From Geminocystis sp. NIES-3709 (GTDB lineage: Bacteria; Cyanobacteriota; Cyanobacteriia; Cyanobacteriales; Cyanobacteriaceae), in NCBI RefSeq assembly GCF_001548115.1, contig NZ_AP014821.1, forward strand, positions 2,359,262 through 2,423,261: a stretch of 64,000 nucleotides of DNA. Reading direction: 5' to 3'. Within the stretch, counting starts at the first letter, position 1. Each line of letters begins with the position of its first letter. Both the position numbers and the translations under genes were made by a program. The notes beneath the pieces were generated by a model. The model was not told where the DNA came from. It worked only from the letters and a program-made list of their open reading frames with translations, and searched no databases. Positions 56,532 to 64,000 of the stretch are shown one piece after another.

Positions 56532-57950
56532 TTAACTGGCTCGTTTATAAGCCTCGTCTAGCACTTCTGAAAGAGTTGGATGTGCGTGGATATTAAAAGC
56601 TAAATTATGCACTGATTCCCGATTGGCGATCGCATTAGCCGCCTCTTGAATTAAATCTGAAGCATGAATCCCGATAATATGAACACCGAGTAACTCTCCT
56701 GTATCTTTACGATAAATTATCTTTGCGATACCATCAGTTTCTTTCTCTGCAAGGGCTTTAGAATTACCTTTAAAGAAGGTTTTAGCTGTTGCTACTTCAA
56801 AATTTTCATTTTTCCCCAATTCTTTTGCCTGAGGTTCATTTAAACCCACATAGCTGATTTCGGGATGGGTGAAAGCCGCCGCCGGGATACTACGATAATC
56901 GATCGATTTTTCGTTGCCACACATATTCTCTACGGCTATAATACCCTGTCCTGAAGCCGCATGGGCTAACATCATTTTACCGTTAGCATCACCCACTGCC
57001 CAAAGATGAGGTACAACTTCACCATTTTTCAATACCTGCATTTTGTCGTTAACAGGGATAAAACCTCTTTCTGTTTCAATACCGAGATTTTCTAAGCCTA
57101 AGTTTTTGGTAGCGGGGATTCTTCCTGTTGCCACCAAACAAGCATCCACTTCTAATACTTCTACTACTTCTTTTGTTTTAGCATCAGTAAGTTCGATCGT
57201 AACTGGATTACCGGGGGTAATTTTGGTAGCGAAAACTCCTGTATAGGTTTCGATGTCACGACTATTAATTAAAACTTTTTCTGCAATTTTAGCAATATCT
57301 GGATCAAAGGTAGGCATTAATTGATCTAACGCTTCAATCATAGTAATTTCACTACCCAACGCTGTATAAACATCAGCAAATTCTAAACCAATATAACCAC
57401 TTCCAATAATGGCTATCCACTGGGGTAAAGATTCCAATTTGACAGCTTGATCGCTAGTATAAACGGTTTTGCCATCAACTTCCACACCTCTAGGCACGAA
57501 GGGAGTTGAGCCGGGGCAGAGCATAATTTCTTTAGCAGTAAAAACTTTTTCGCCGTTGTCGGTGATAACTCCTACTTTTTGAGATGCTAAAACTTTTCCC
57601 CAACCTCTAATAATATCCACCTTAAGACGGGTTAAACTATTAGTTAAATCTGATTGAATTTTGCTTACTAAATCGTTAGCATGATCAGCTATGAGTTTTC
57701 GATCGAAACTAACACCACCAACATTAACTCCCATACTCTGTAAATGTTCGTTATGGGATAATTCTCTCACTTTGCCTGATGCGGCTAACAAGGCTTTAGA
57801 AGGGATACAACCACGATTAACACAAGTGCCTCCCATATCTCCCGCTTCGACAATAGCAGTTTTCAAACCCATTTTAACAGCATGAAGTGCCGCGCCATGA
57901 CCACCAACACCAGCACCTATAATGATTAAATCATAATCAAACTGACTCAT
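56532..57950 (-). CDS. lpdA: Dihydrolipoyl dehydrogenase
   Basis: A 472-residue flavoprotein disulfide reductase, E3 of pyruvate dehydrogenase and of the glycine cleavage system. FAD site [13 protein letters not shown] (about 9-21), redox disulfide Cys43/Cys48 in [19 protein letters not shown] site [14 protein letters not shown], and the catalytic His457/Glu462 in HPTLSE. All are intact and length is normal. ATG at 57950. Not clustered with other E1/E2 genes here. Confidence 0.95.
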   Translation of the reverse strand: MSQFDYDLIIIGAGVGGHGAALHAVKMGLKTAIVEAGDMGGTCVNRGCIPSKALLAASGKVRELSHNEHLQSMGVNVGGVSFDRKLIADHANDLVSKIQSDLTNSLTRLKVDIIRGWGKVLASQKVGVITDNGEKVFTAKEIMLCPGSTPFVPRGVEVDGKTVYTSDQAVKLESLPQWIAIIGSGYIGLEFADVYTALGSEITMIEALDQLMPTFDPDIAKIAEKVLINSRDIETYTGVFATKITPGNPVTIELTDAKTKEVVEVLEVDACLVATGRIPATKNLGLENLGIETERGFIPVNDKMQVLKNGEVVPHLWAVGDANGKMMLAHAASGQGIIAVENMCGNEKSIDYRSIPAAAFTHPEISYVGLNEPQAKELGKNENFEVATAKTFFKGNSKALAEKETDGIAKIIYRKDTGELLGVHIIGIHASDLIQEAANAIANRESVHNLAFNIHAHPTLSEVLDEAYKRAS

Positions 57951-58035
57951 ATTCTTTATTATAAAAATTCGATCGAGATAACCTTTCTATTTTAAAGTTG
58001 ATGGGATGTTTCAGGCAAAGTAATTATTAGCTGAT

Positions 58036-58084
58036 AGTTGACAGTTGACAGTTGACAGTTGACAGTTGACAGTTGACAGTTGAT
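58036..58084. repeat. Heptamer tandem array, 7 x AGTTGAC
   Basis: Six exact AGTTGAC copies followed by AGTTGAT, in the gap between divergent lpdA and the menC-like gene, about 53 bp before the latter's ATG. Confidence 0.95.
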
Positions 58085-58136
58085 TGCTAATTACTAATTG
58101 CCGATATTTTGGTTTGCGTAACCTCAGTAAATATAT

Positions 58137-59231
58137 ATGATGAAAATAGAGCAAATAAACTTATACAATTTATCGATACCTTTCATTCATCCATTTAGAT
58201 TTAGCAACGGTGAATTATTAAGTCATACTTGCTTAATTGTCGCTGTAAAAAGTGAAGGTATAACGGGATGGGGAGAATGTCCAACTTTTGAGCAACCTTA
58301 TTATACTTATGAAACAATTACTACTGCTATTCATATTCTCAAAGATTTTTTAATCCCAAAACTTTTGGGTAAAAATATTAATTCTCCTACAGAAATCAGG
58401 GAGTTGCTCGGTTTTGTGCGAGGACATAATATGGCAAAATCAGCTTTAGACTGTGCTGTTTGGGATGTCTTTGCTAAACAAAAGAATATTCCCTTATCTC
58501 AATTATTAGGAGGTGTTAGGGATAAAGTAAAGGTGGGTGTTAGTGTTTCTTTAGAGAAAGATATAGAGTTGTTATTAGCAAGAGTGGGGCATTATGTTTA
58601 TGAAGGTTATCAAAGGATTAAGTTAAAAATTTCTCCCCAATGGGGAATAAAACCCTTACAAGCAGTCAGAGAAAAATATCCCGATTTGATGTTGATGGCT
58701 GATGCTAACTCTGCTTTTACCCTTGATGATTTACCTTTATTTCAAGAGATGGATAAGTTAAACTTGGTGATGATCGAGCAACCTTTGGCTTATGATGATT
58801 TATTAGATCATAGTTATCTACAATCTTCCATTAAAACTCCTATATGTCTTGATGAAAGCATTAACTCTGTTCATGATACTCGATTAGCGATCGAGCTTAA
58901 ATCAGCACAGGTAATTAACTTAAAAATTTCGAGGGTTGGAGGTATAACAAATGCTTTAGAAATTCATGATTTATGCCAACAAGCGGGAATCAAATTATGG
59001 TGTGGAGGAATGCTAGAATCAGGAATAGGTAGAGCGACAAATCTACATATCGCTAGTTTACCGAATTTTGTTTTACCGGCGGATATTTCTGCTACTAACC
59101 GCTATTTTGAGGAAGATATAACTAATACTCCTGCCCAATTAAACTGTGCAGATTCAACTATTGATGTACCAAAAAATATCGGTATTGGAGTAGAAGTTGT
59201 AGAAGAAATGATTTTCAAGTATCAAATCTAG
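58137..59231 (+). CDS. menC: o-Succinylbenzoate synthase-type enolase superfamily enzyme
   Basis: A 364-residue enolase-superfamily protein of the MLE/OSBS group. The KxK motif (RIKLK, Lys162/Lys164), metal ligands Asp189, Glu214 and Asp239 and the second catalytic Lys263 (INLKISRVGG) are all present. OSBS makes o-succinylbenzoate for phylloquinone/menaquinone. Length and wording (IKTPICLDESI, CGGMLESGIGRATNLHIASLP) resemble the OSBS/N-acylamino-acid racemase branch of low-GC Gram-positives more than the shorter (about 320) cyanobacterial MenC. Phylloquinone synthesis is the likely role in a cyanobacterium; racemase activity cannot be excluded. ATG at 58137 or 58140. The ribF gene follows after 71 bp. 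Confidence 0.82.
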   Translation: MMKIEQINLYNLSIPFIHPFRFSNGELLSHTCLIVAVKSEGITGWGECPTFEQPYYTYETITTAIHILKDFLIPKLLGKNINSPTEIRELLGFVRGHNMAKSALDCAVWDVFAKQKNIPLSQLLGGVRDKVKVGVSVSLEKDIELLLARVGHYVYEGYQRIKLKISPQWGIKPLQAVREKYPDLMLMADANSAFTLDDLPLFQEMDKLNLVMIEQPLAYDDLLDHSYLQSSIKTPICLDESINSVHDTRLAIELKSAQVINLKISRVGGITNALEIHDLCQQAGIKLWCGGMLESGIGRATNLHIASLPNFVLPADISATNRYFEEDITNTPAQLNCADSTIDVPKNIGIGVEVVEEMIFKYQI

Positions 59232-59302
59232 CCTAAGGATATAGTAGAATATTAAGTTATTTTAAGAAATGTCTCGGAATCATAAAATATCCCGTACTTT
59301 TA

Positions 59303-60274
59303 ATGGTGCTGAAAATTATCACAACATCGCTCAATAATATTCTACAAGATAACATCACGATCACTGGTTCTTGCTCGATCGCCCTTGGTAATTTTGATGG
59401 CATTCATAAAGGACATCAGCAGGTAATTCAGCCCATTTTTGACTATCCCGATTCAACTCCTTCTTTAGTAACTTTCATACCTCATCCTGAAGAATTTTTT
59501 ACTGGGACAAAAAAACTACTTCTTACCCCTATTCCTGAAAAATGTAGAATATTAGAACAATTGGGAGTTGAACAATTAATATTATTACCTTTCGATCAAG
59601 AATTAGCCCATTTAAGTCCAGAAGAATTTATTAATAAGATTTTAATTAAATATATTAAAGCTCAATTTATTAGTGTTGGAGAAGATTTTCGATTCGGTTA
59701 TCAAAGACAAGGCAATGCTGAATATTTACAAATATTAGCGAATAAATATGATGTAAAAGTAAGCATTACTAAAGAACAAAATTTAACTATCAATCAAGAG
59801 TCAATAAGAATTAGTAGTTCTTATATTCGGGAGAGTCTTGAGTCAGGGAAAACTGAATTAGCGAAAGAAATGTTAGGACGAGAATATCAAATTTGTGGGA
59901 AAGTTATTGAAGGAAAAAAATTAGGCCGACAAATAGGTTTCCCTACAGCAAATTTAGAAGTTGTGCCAGAAAAATTTTTACCAAAAATTGGAGTTTATAT
60001 CGTTAAAGTGGGATTTGATAATAAGAATTATTGGGGAGTAATGAACATAGGAAAACGTCCTACTATTGATGGTAAAAATATCTCGATCGAGGTTCATTTA
60101 CTAGATTTTAATGGTAATTTATACCATAAAAATTTAACGTTGAAATTAATTAAGTTTCTGCGTTCTGAACAAAAATTTTCTTCTTTAGATGAGCTAAAAA
60201 CACAGATACAGCTTGACACAAACCAAGCATTTTTTTTTCTGGAACATCAATATTCGCTTAAAAATAAGATGTAA
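59303..60274 (+). CDS. ribF: Bifunctional riboflavin kinase/FAD synthetase
   Basis: A 323-residue RibF making FMN then FAD. The N-terminal adenylyltransferase (about 1-175) has GNFDGIHKGHQ (about 29-39) and ISSSYIRESL. The C-terminal kinase (about 190-310) has GKKLGRQIGFPTANL and GVYIVKV, with GVMNIGKRPT. Length is typical. ATG at 59303. Same strand as menC, 71 bp apart. Confidence 0.95.
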   Translation: MVLKIITTSLNNILQDNITITGSCSIALGNFDGIHKGHQQVIQPIFDYPDSTPSLVTFIPHPEEFFTGTKKLLLTPIPEKCRILEQLGVEQLILLPFDQELAHLSPEEFINKILIKYIKAQFISVGEDFRFGYQRQGNAEYLQILANKYDVKVSITKEQNLTINQESIRISSSYIRESLESGKTELAKEMLGREYQICGKVIEGKKLGRQIGFPTANLEVVPEKFLPKIGVYIVKVGFDNKNYWGVMNIGKRPTIDGKNISIEVHLLDFNGNLYHKNLTLKLIKFLRSEQKFSSLDELKTQIQLDTNQAFFFLEHQYSLKNKM

Positions 60275-60600
60275 AAAATAATTATAATATTTGACTTATG
60301 CAGAAAATGATAATCTCAATAATGTTATACTTTGAACCAAAATGACCTAATTTTTACGTTAAAATAGATAATAGTCAAAAGATAAAAGTTTTATCAATTT
60401 TTTGTTTATTAAAATGTTTAACTTTTACGAGTTGAGAACAAGTTTAGCTTGATAAGTTTAAATGTTCCTAAGTATTTTCTAAGTATATTTTCGGATATTC
60501 TGTTTATTTGTGCCTTTTTTCTGTATATTATACTTAGTGGTTTTTTTTACCCATCAAGTCCTGACACTATATTTCATATTTTTATTACAATATCATCTTC
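60275..60600. other. Intergenic region, 326 bp
   Basis: AT-rich, upstream of the gene at 60601. No RNA or clear terminator seen; it should hold that gene's promoter. Confidence 0.4.
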
Positions 60601-61044
60601 ATGACTCACACTTTCCTTTTAGAACCTAGCAGTTGGATTATTAAAGGTACATGGCTTGATAAAAATCAAACTTCTTACCCTTTTCAAGGTGCTACTATTA
60701 TTACTTGGGATCAAGCAAATTGGTTTTCTATCAAAACTAAAATTGTTTTTCCTAAAAGCGATCGAGATGGTATTAGTTATGAATATAAAGGATTTTTACC
60801 GGCTAAGAAAACTCAATACACTTATGTTTTAAAAAGGAGTGATTTTGAGAAAATAGAAGGAGAAGGATGGTTAAGTACAGATTCTATTATTCAAAGATAC
60901 TGGGTATTAGGAGATAACCGCCGTTTAAATGGTTTTGAGACCTTTTTTCGTTTGGATGAAGACACTTATCATCTTACCAGTGGTATGATGGCAGGAAATC
61001 ATCTTTACAATACTTTAGAAGGAATTTTAGAACGTCACGGCTAA
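60601..61044 (+). CDS. Conserved cyanobacterial protein, lipocalin-like barrel possible
   Basis: A 147-residue soluble protein rich in Trp and beta-strand-prone sequence (SSWIIKGTWLDKNQTSYPFQGATIITW, SYEYKGFLP, RYWVLGDNRRLNGFETFFRL, YHLTSGMMAGNHL). Its pattern resembles small beta-barrel proteins of the lipocalin/FABP type found in cyanobacteria; the family is not identified. No signal peptide. ATG at 60601. It lies 58 bp upstream of a Ser/Thr kinase gene, so it may be cotranscribed with it. Confidence 0.6.
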   Translation: MTHTFLLEPSSWIIKGTWLDKNQTSYPFQGATIITWDQANWFSIKTKIVFPKSDRDGISYEYKGFLPAKKTQYTYVLKRSDFEKIEGEGWLSTDSIIQRYWVLGDNRRLNGFETFFRLDEDTYHLTSGMMAGNHLYNTLEGILERHG

Positions 61045-61102
61045 AATGTTAAAACATAAGTCAAAATAAGAATAGATTAAGATTTGATATATAACTTAAA
61101 TC

Positions 61103-62668
61103 ATGAGTTTAGGGAAAAAAGATAATCGTATATTAGGCGATCGTTATCAATTAGTAGAACTAATTGGTTCAGGTGCTATGGGACAAGTTTATAGAGCCGA
61201 AGATCAAGTATTAGGTGGCGTAACCGTAGCCGTCAAATTCCTATCCCAAACTCTACTTAACGAAAAAATGCGTCATCGCTTTGAAAGAGAAGCTACTATT
61301 AGTGCTCTTTTGGGAGAAAAAAGTATTCATATCATCCGAGTCAGAGATTATGGTATTGACGAGAATGAAGTCCCTTACTACGTTATGGAATTTTTAGAAG
61401 GACAGAGTTTGAGCGATATTATTAAATTTCAACCTCTCGAGTTAAAACGATTCCTTTACATCACCCGTCAAATTTGTGTGGGAATGGATACCGCTCATAG
61501 TGGAATAATGCTACACAAAGAACTTTGCCAAGTAGTACATAGGGATATCAAACCTAGCAATGTCTCTGTAATGCAAGATCCTACGCTGGGAGAGTTAGTA
61601 AAAATTCTCGATTTTGGAATTGCAAAATTAGTACAGGCGAATGCGACTCAAACTCATTCATTTATGGGAACTTTGGCTTATTGTTCTCCCGAACAAATGG
61701 AGGGCAAAGAGTTAGATAATCGATCGGACATTTACAGTTTAGGGGTGATGATGTATGAAATGTTAACCCTAGAAATGCCTATTTTACCAGAAACTTCTTC
61801 TTTTGGAGCGTGGTATAAAGCACATCATGATTTCCAACCTCGCCCTTTTGATCCCCATTTAAAGATACCTTCAGATTTAAAAAATATTATCCTGAAGTGT
61901 ATGGCAAAATCCAGAGACGATCGTCCTCAAACCGTTGCAGAAATTTTAAGGATAATTGAAAGAATAGAGAAACAAAATAATCGCAATAATGAAGGAAAAG
62001 TTACCAATTATTCTGGTCAGCAAACAATTATAGCCGATCAAGGACAAGGAAAAAATCAAAGTCAAAATCAAAGTCAAGATAAAACAGAATTTTCAGAAAC
62101 TGTAGTCGCACCTTCTCAGAAATCTCAATCCCAAGTATCAAAAGACACAAAACTTACTTGGCCTAAAAATAAGCCGATACAAAAAATAGTTTTCCCTCGT
62201 ATAGTTAATACTCAAACGGAAACCTATCCTAGTTTGTGGGTAATGCTAGATAAGCAAGATATTTTGAATCGTATCGTTAGTATCCGCTATAATCAATTTT
62301 TGTTTCTTAGTTCACCCCATCCGATGATTCTTTGGATTACAGTTATTTATAATCCTACTTATGGTCCTCGCTGGTTGCCGTGTTATTTAGATTTAAAGAG
62401 TGAAAGTTCTCGACAAGTGGTGTCTTCTTTAGCGGAATTGGGTAGTTATAAAATCCTCTTTTTTGCTTTAGAAGAACCGGAAAAATGTCATCATAGTATG
62501 ATTTCCACGATCGCCTCCAATCAATGTGCTATCATGCGAGACTGGGTAAAAAACAGCACTAACTTTAGTGACAAGGGAGACGCCAATCTCAGTCGCAAAC
62601 GGTTGAGGGATGAATTTGAGCGATTAAAACCTCGTATTGTACAAAAATTAGCAGAAAGCTATAATTAG
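61103..62668 (+). CDS. Ser/Thr protein kinase with unknown C-terminal domain
   Basis: A 521-residue Hanks-type kinase. Domain at about 10-290: glycine loop GSGAMGQVYRAEDQ, AVKFL, HRDIKPSNV, DFGIA, and GTLAYCSPEQMEG. A Gln/Asn/Ser-rich linker (about 300-360) leads to a C-terminal region (about 370-521) that I do not recognise, with several Trp and a conserved-looking LWVMLDKQDILNRIVSIRYNQ. No membrane helix, so it is likely cytoplasmic. ATG at 61103. A terminator follows the stop. Possible cotranscription with the gene 58 bp upstream. Confidence 0.9.
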   Translation: MSLGKKDNRILGDRYQLVELIGSGAMGQVYRAEDQVLGGVTVAVKFLSQTLLNEKMRHRFEREATISALLGEKSIHIIRVRDYGIDENEVPYYVMEFLEGQSLSDIIKFQPLELKRFLYITRQICVGMDTAHSGIMLHKELCQVVHRDIKPSNVSVMQDPTLGELVKILDFGIAKLVQANATQTHSFMGTLAYCSPEQMEGKELDNRSDIYSLGVMMYEMLTLEMPILPETSSFGAWYKAHHDFQPRPFDPHLKIPSDLKNIILKCMAKSRDDRPQTVAEILRIIERIEKQNNRNNEGKVTNYSGQQTIIADQGQGKNQSQNQSQDKTEFSETVVAPSQKSQSQVSKDTKLTWPKNKPIQKIVFPRIVNTQTETYPSLWVMLDKQDILNRIVSIRYNQFLFLSSPHPMILWITVIYNPTYGPRWLPCYLDLKSESSRQVVSSLAELGSYKILFFALEEPEKCHHSMISTIASNQCAIMRDWVKNSTNFSDKGDANLSRKRLRDEFERLKPRIVQKLAESYN

Positions 62669-62686
62669 AGTGCACTGAAAAAGTCT

Positions 62687-62704
62687 TGGGAGCATCCCAT
62701 TTTT
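62687..62704 (+). terminator. Rho-independent terminator of the kinase gene
   Basis: TGGGA and TCCCA arms with a GCA loop are followed directly by five T, 18 bp after the kinase stop. Confidence 0.6.
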
Positions 62705-62728
62705 GCAGAGACACTATATCGTGTTCAA

Positions 62729-62777
62729 GAGTCTGAATTTTCTCGTGATTAAAATTTAATCTCTTTTTCTCAGACTC
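62729..62777. repeat. Inverted repeat GAGTCTGA/TCAGACTC
   Basis: Two 8-bp arms at 62729-62736 and 62770-62777, 33 bp apart, directly before the IS630 relic. It may be part of the element or a hairpin. Confidence 0.5.
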
Positions 62778-62796
62778 AGATCTTGCACCTGATTAA

Positions 62797-62979
62797 GCAA
62801 AAATCAAAAAATTGATCAAACAAACTGGATGTGAAGTGATATTTTTGCCGAGCTACTCACCAGATTTAAACAAGATAGAAAAATTCTGGGCAAGACTCAA
62901 AAATTATGTAAGTAAAATTATCACAGAAGGTAAAAATTTGATTGATGCAGTGAATGAGGCATTTATAGTTTTGTCCTAA
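62797..62979 (+). pseudogene. IS630-family transposase C-terminal relic
   Basis: An open stretch of 60 codons without a start reads LPSYSPDLNKIEKFWARLKNYV, the diagnostic end of IS630 DDE transposases including the last catalytic Glu. The rest of the enzyme is gone. It lies between the kinase gene and the AraC-type gene. Confidence 0.85.
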
Positions 62980-63013
62980 TCAACTCGTTTTCTGCTATAT
63001 TTTAATTCATGTT

Positions 63014-64000
63014 TTAAATCAGCAACTCCTTTTTTAATTGATAATTTTTAGGACTTTGGGCAAATTTGCGTTTAAAGGCGGTGCTAAAGGCTTCGGGATT
63101 AGAATAACCTACCCTAGTGGCAATTTGAGCGATGGTTAAGTTAGAGTCTCTCAATAATTCTTGTGCTTGTTGCATTCGACAATTATATAAATAACCGAAT
63201 ACGGTTGTGCTGAATAATTCCTTAAATCCTTGTTTTAATTTACGATCGTTCAATCCTACTTTTCTCGCTAATTCATTTAAGGAAGGAGGATTTAGGGAAG
63301 ACTTGATTAAAATATCTTTGGCATATTCTACTCGATCGAGATCATCTTTTTTGAGACTCGATTTTTGAGGAATAAATGGACATGAATTACAACAATTAAA
63401 TTGCAAAGCAAATAATTCTAAGGCTTTACTTTCTAAATATAATTGCTTCATTAAACCATGATACGGACATTGATAAATTTGATGTAAGGCTTTTTCCATT
63501 TCTGGAGTATTTTTCCCTAACGGTAAATGAAATCTGGAAGATTGATCGTGAAACAGCGAGGTACGATTTTTATTAATTAACTCTAGCACGGGATTAGAGG
63601 GAGTTTTTTTCTCCAAGCAAAAACCATGAAAATAATCTAATGGTGCATAAATACTGATTACTTTAATTTCTGTACTACAAGACCATTTTTCCACTTCAGC
63701 TAAATCAGGCAAATGGTAAAGATAGTTTTGTCCTCGTGATTCAGTATAATTTGGTTTAATTTCCGATGTGTTGAGAGTTTCTACGGTTGACATTCCCGAA
63801 AGATAAAAATGTGCTGTCAAGGGGAAAATATTTTCATGTTTCCTCTCTAAGTACATAGTTTCTCTCAATTGTACATGGATAATTTCGATAGTTAATCCCC
63901 CTCTTAAACTAATCTGACGATTGTATCCTTTCCCTAGTCTTGGGGAAAAATGAATAATTGTCTCTTCATTATTAGTTTCAAAGGTTAACTCACTCCAATC
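63014..64000 (-). CDS. AraC/PchR-like transcriptional regulator, 5' end outside window
   Basis: An AraC-family regulator. The C-terminal two-HTH domain (LNELARKVGLNDRKLKQGFKELF and TIAQIATRVGYSNPEAFSTAFKRKF) is intact; its order and wording match PchR-like iron/siderophore regulators of cyanobacteria. The frame stays open upstream of the internal Met at 63868: residues such as QISLRGGLTIEIIHVQLRE continue to the window edge without a stop, so the true N-terminus lies beyond 64000. Role inferred: control of siderophore or iron uptake genes, with no such target visible here. Confidence 0.87.
   Translation of the reverse strand, partial: DWSELTFETNNEETIIHFSPRLGKGYNRQISLRGGLTIEIIHVQLRETMYLERKHENIFPLTAHFYLSGMSTVETLNTSEIKPNYTESRGQNYLYHLPDLAEVEKWSCSTEIKVISIYAPLDYFHGFCLEKKTPSNPVLELINKNRTSLFHDQSSRFHLPLGKNTPEMEKALHQIYQCPYHGLMKQLYLESKALELFALQFNCCNSCPFIPQKSSLKKDDLDRVEYAKDILIKSSLNPPSLNELARKVGLNDRKLKQGFKELFSTTVFGYLYNCRMQQAQELLRDSNLTIAQIATRVGYSNPEAFSTAFKRKFAQSPKNYQLKKELLI

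Overview
The window is an AT-rich stretch of a cyanobacterial chromosome. Evidence for this is the mix of NDH-1 subunits (ndhH, ndhD1), zeta-carotene desaturase of the plant/cyanobacterial type, ntcA, a high light-inducible protein, ferredoxin-type ispG, an NdbB-like quinone reductase, GUN4-domain and other Ser/Thr kinases, and many cyanobacteria-restricted proteins (DUF3084, DUF3122, DUF2993, a TIGR04376-like coiled coil). The CGATCG core of the HIP1 palindrome occurs throughout, often as GCGATCGC. AT-richness and gene content suggest a unicellular Geminocystis/Cyanobacterium-type genome, but that placement is inference. No rRNA, tRNA, CRISPR array or prophage was recognised.

Layout. 1-5 kb: a partial HTH protein, a Hlip, carotenoid (crtQ) and isoprenoid (ispG) genes and ndhH; an 18-copy heptamer array lies in the ispG leader. 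5-10 kb: an unknown protein, a TauE-like permease, a lone DppB-type permease and an FHA-WD40 fusion. 10-18 kb: housekeeping (nagA, bifunctional nuclease, trmL, purS-purQ, queE, ndhD1) and small cyanobacterial proteins. 19-29 kb: a diguanylate cyclase response regulator, gmhA, a phytoene/squalene synthase-like protein, ndbB, a chimeric IS982/IS630 remnant abutting dprA, a kinase-GUN4 protein, and three minus-strand genes of unknown function. 29-41 kb: ribosomal proteins L28 and L25, purA, fabI, ntcA with a candidate NtcA box, DUF3084, mgtE followed by a membrane-anchored seven-blade WD40 protein, aroB, and a YaaW-like protein. 41-51 kb: an exopolysaccharide region (Wzc-like tyrosine kinase, Wza-like exporter, glycosyltransferase, UDP-glucuronate epimerase, GH13 enzyme) with long gene-poor gaps. 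51-54.5 kb: a minus-strand envelope/stress-like cluster (DUF4214 repeats, YggT, Lmo0937-like, CsbD-like proteins). 55-64 kb: a serine hydrolase of beta-lactamase fold, lpdA, menC-like enolase, ribF, an unknown protein next to a second Ser/Thr kinase, an IS630 relic, and a PchR-like AraC regulator cut by the right edge.

How the genes connect. crtQ, ispG and possibly the synthase-like gene bear on isoprenoids and carotenoids; ndbB and menC bear on phylloquinone; ndhH and ndhD1 encode NDH-1. Two Hanks-type kinases plus an FHA protein give candidate phosphothreonine signalling parts. Wzc, Wza, glycosyltransferase and epimerase form an incomplete polysaccharide export set. Intergenic DNA carries heptamer tandem repeats of different monomers and copies of a short dispersed repeat. 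I found no clearly new defence or mobile system. The most unusual items are the heptamer array in the ispG leader, the IS chimera at dprA, the apparently exported CsbD-like pair, and the kinase-GUN4/dprA pairing.
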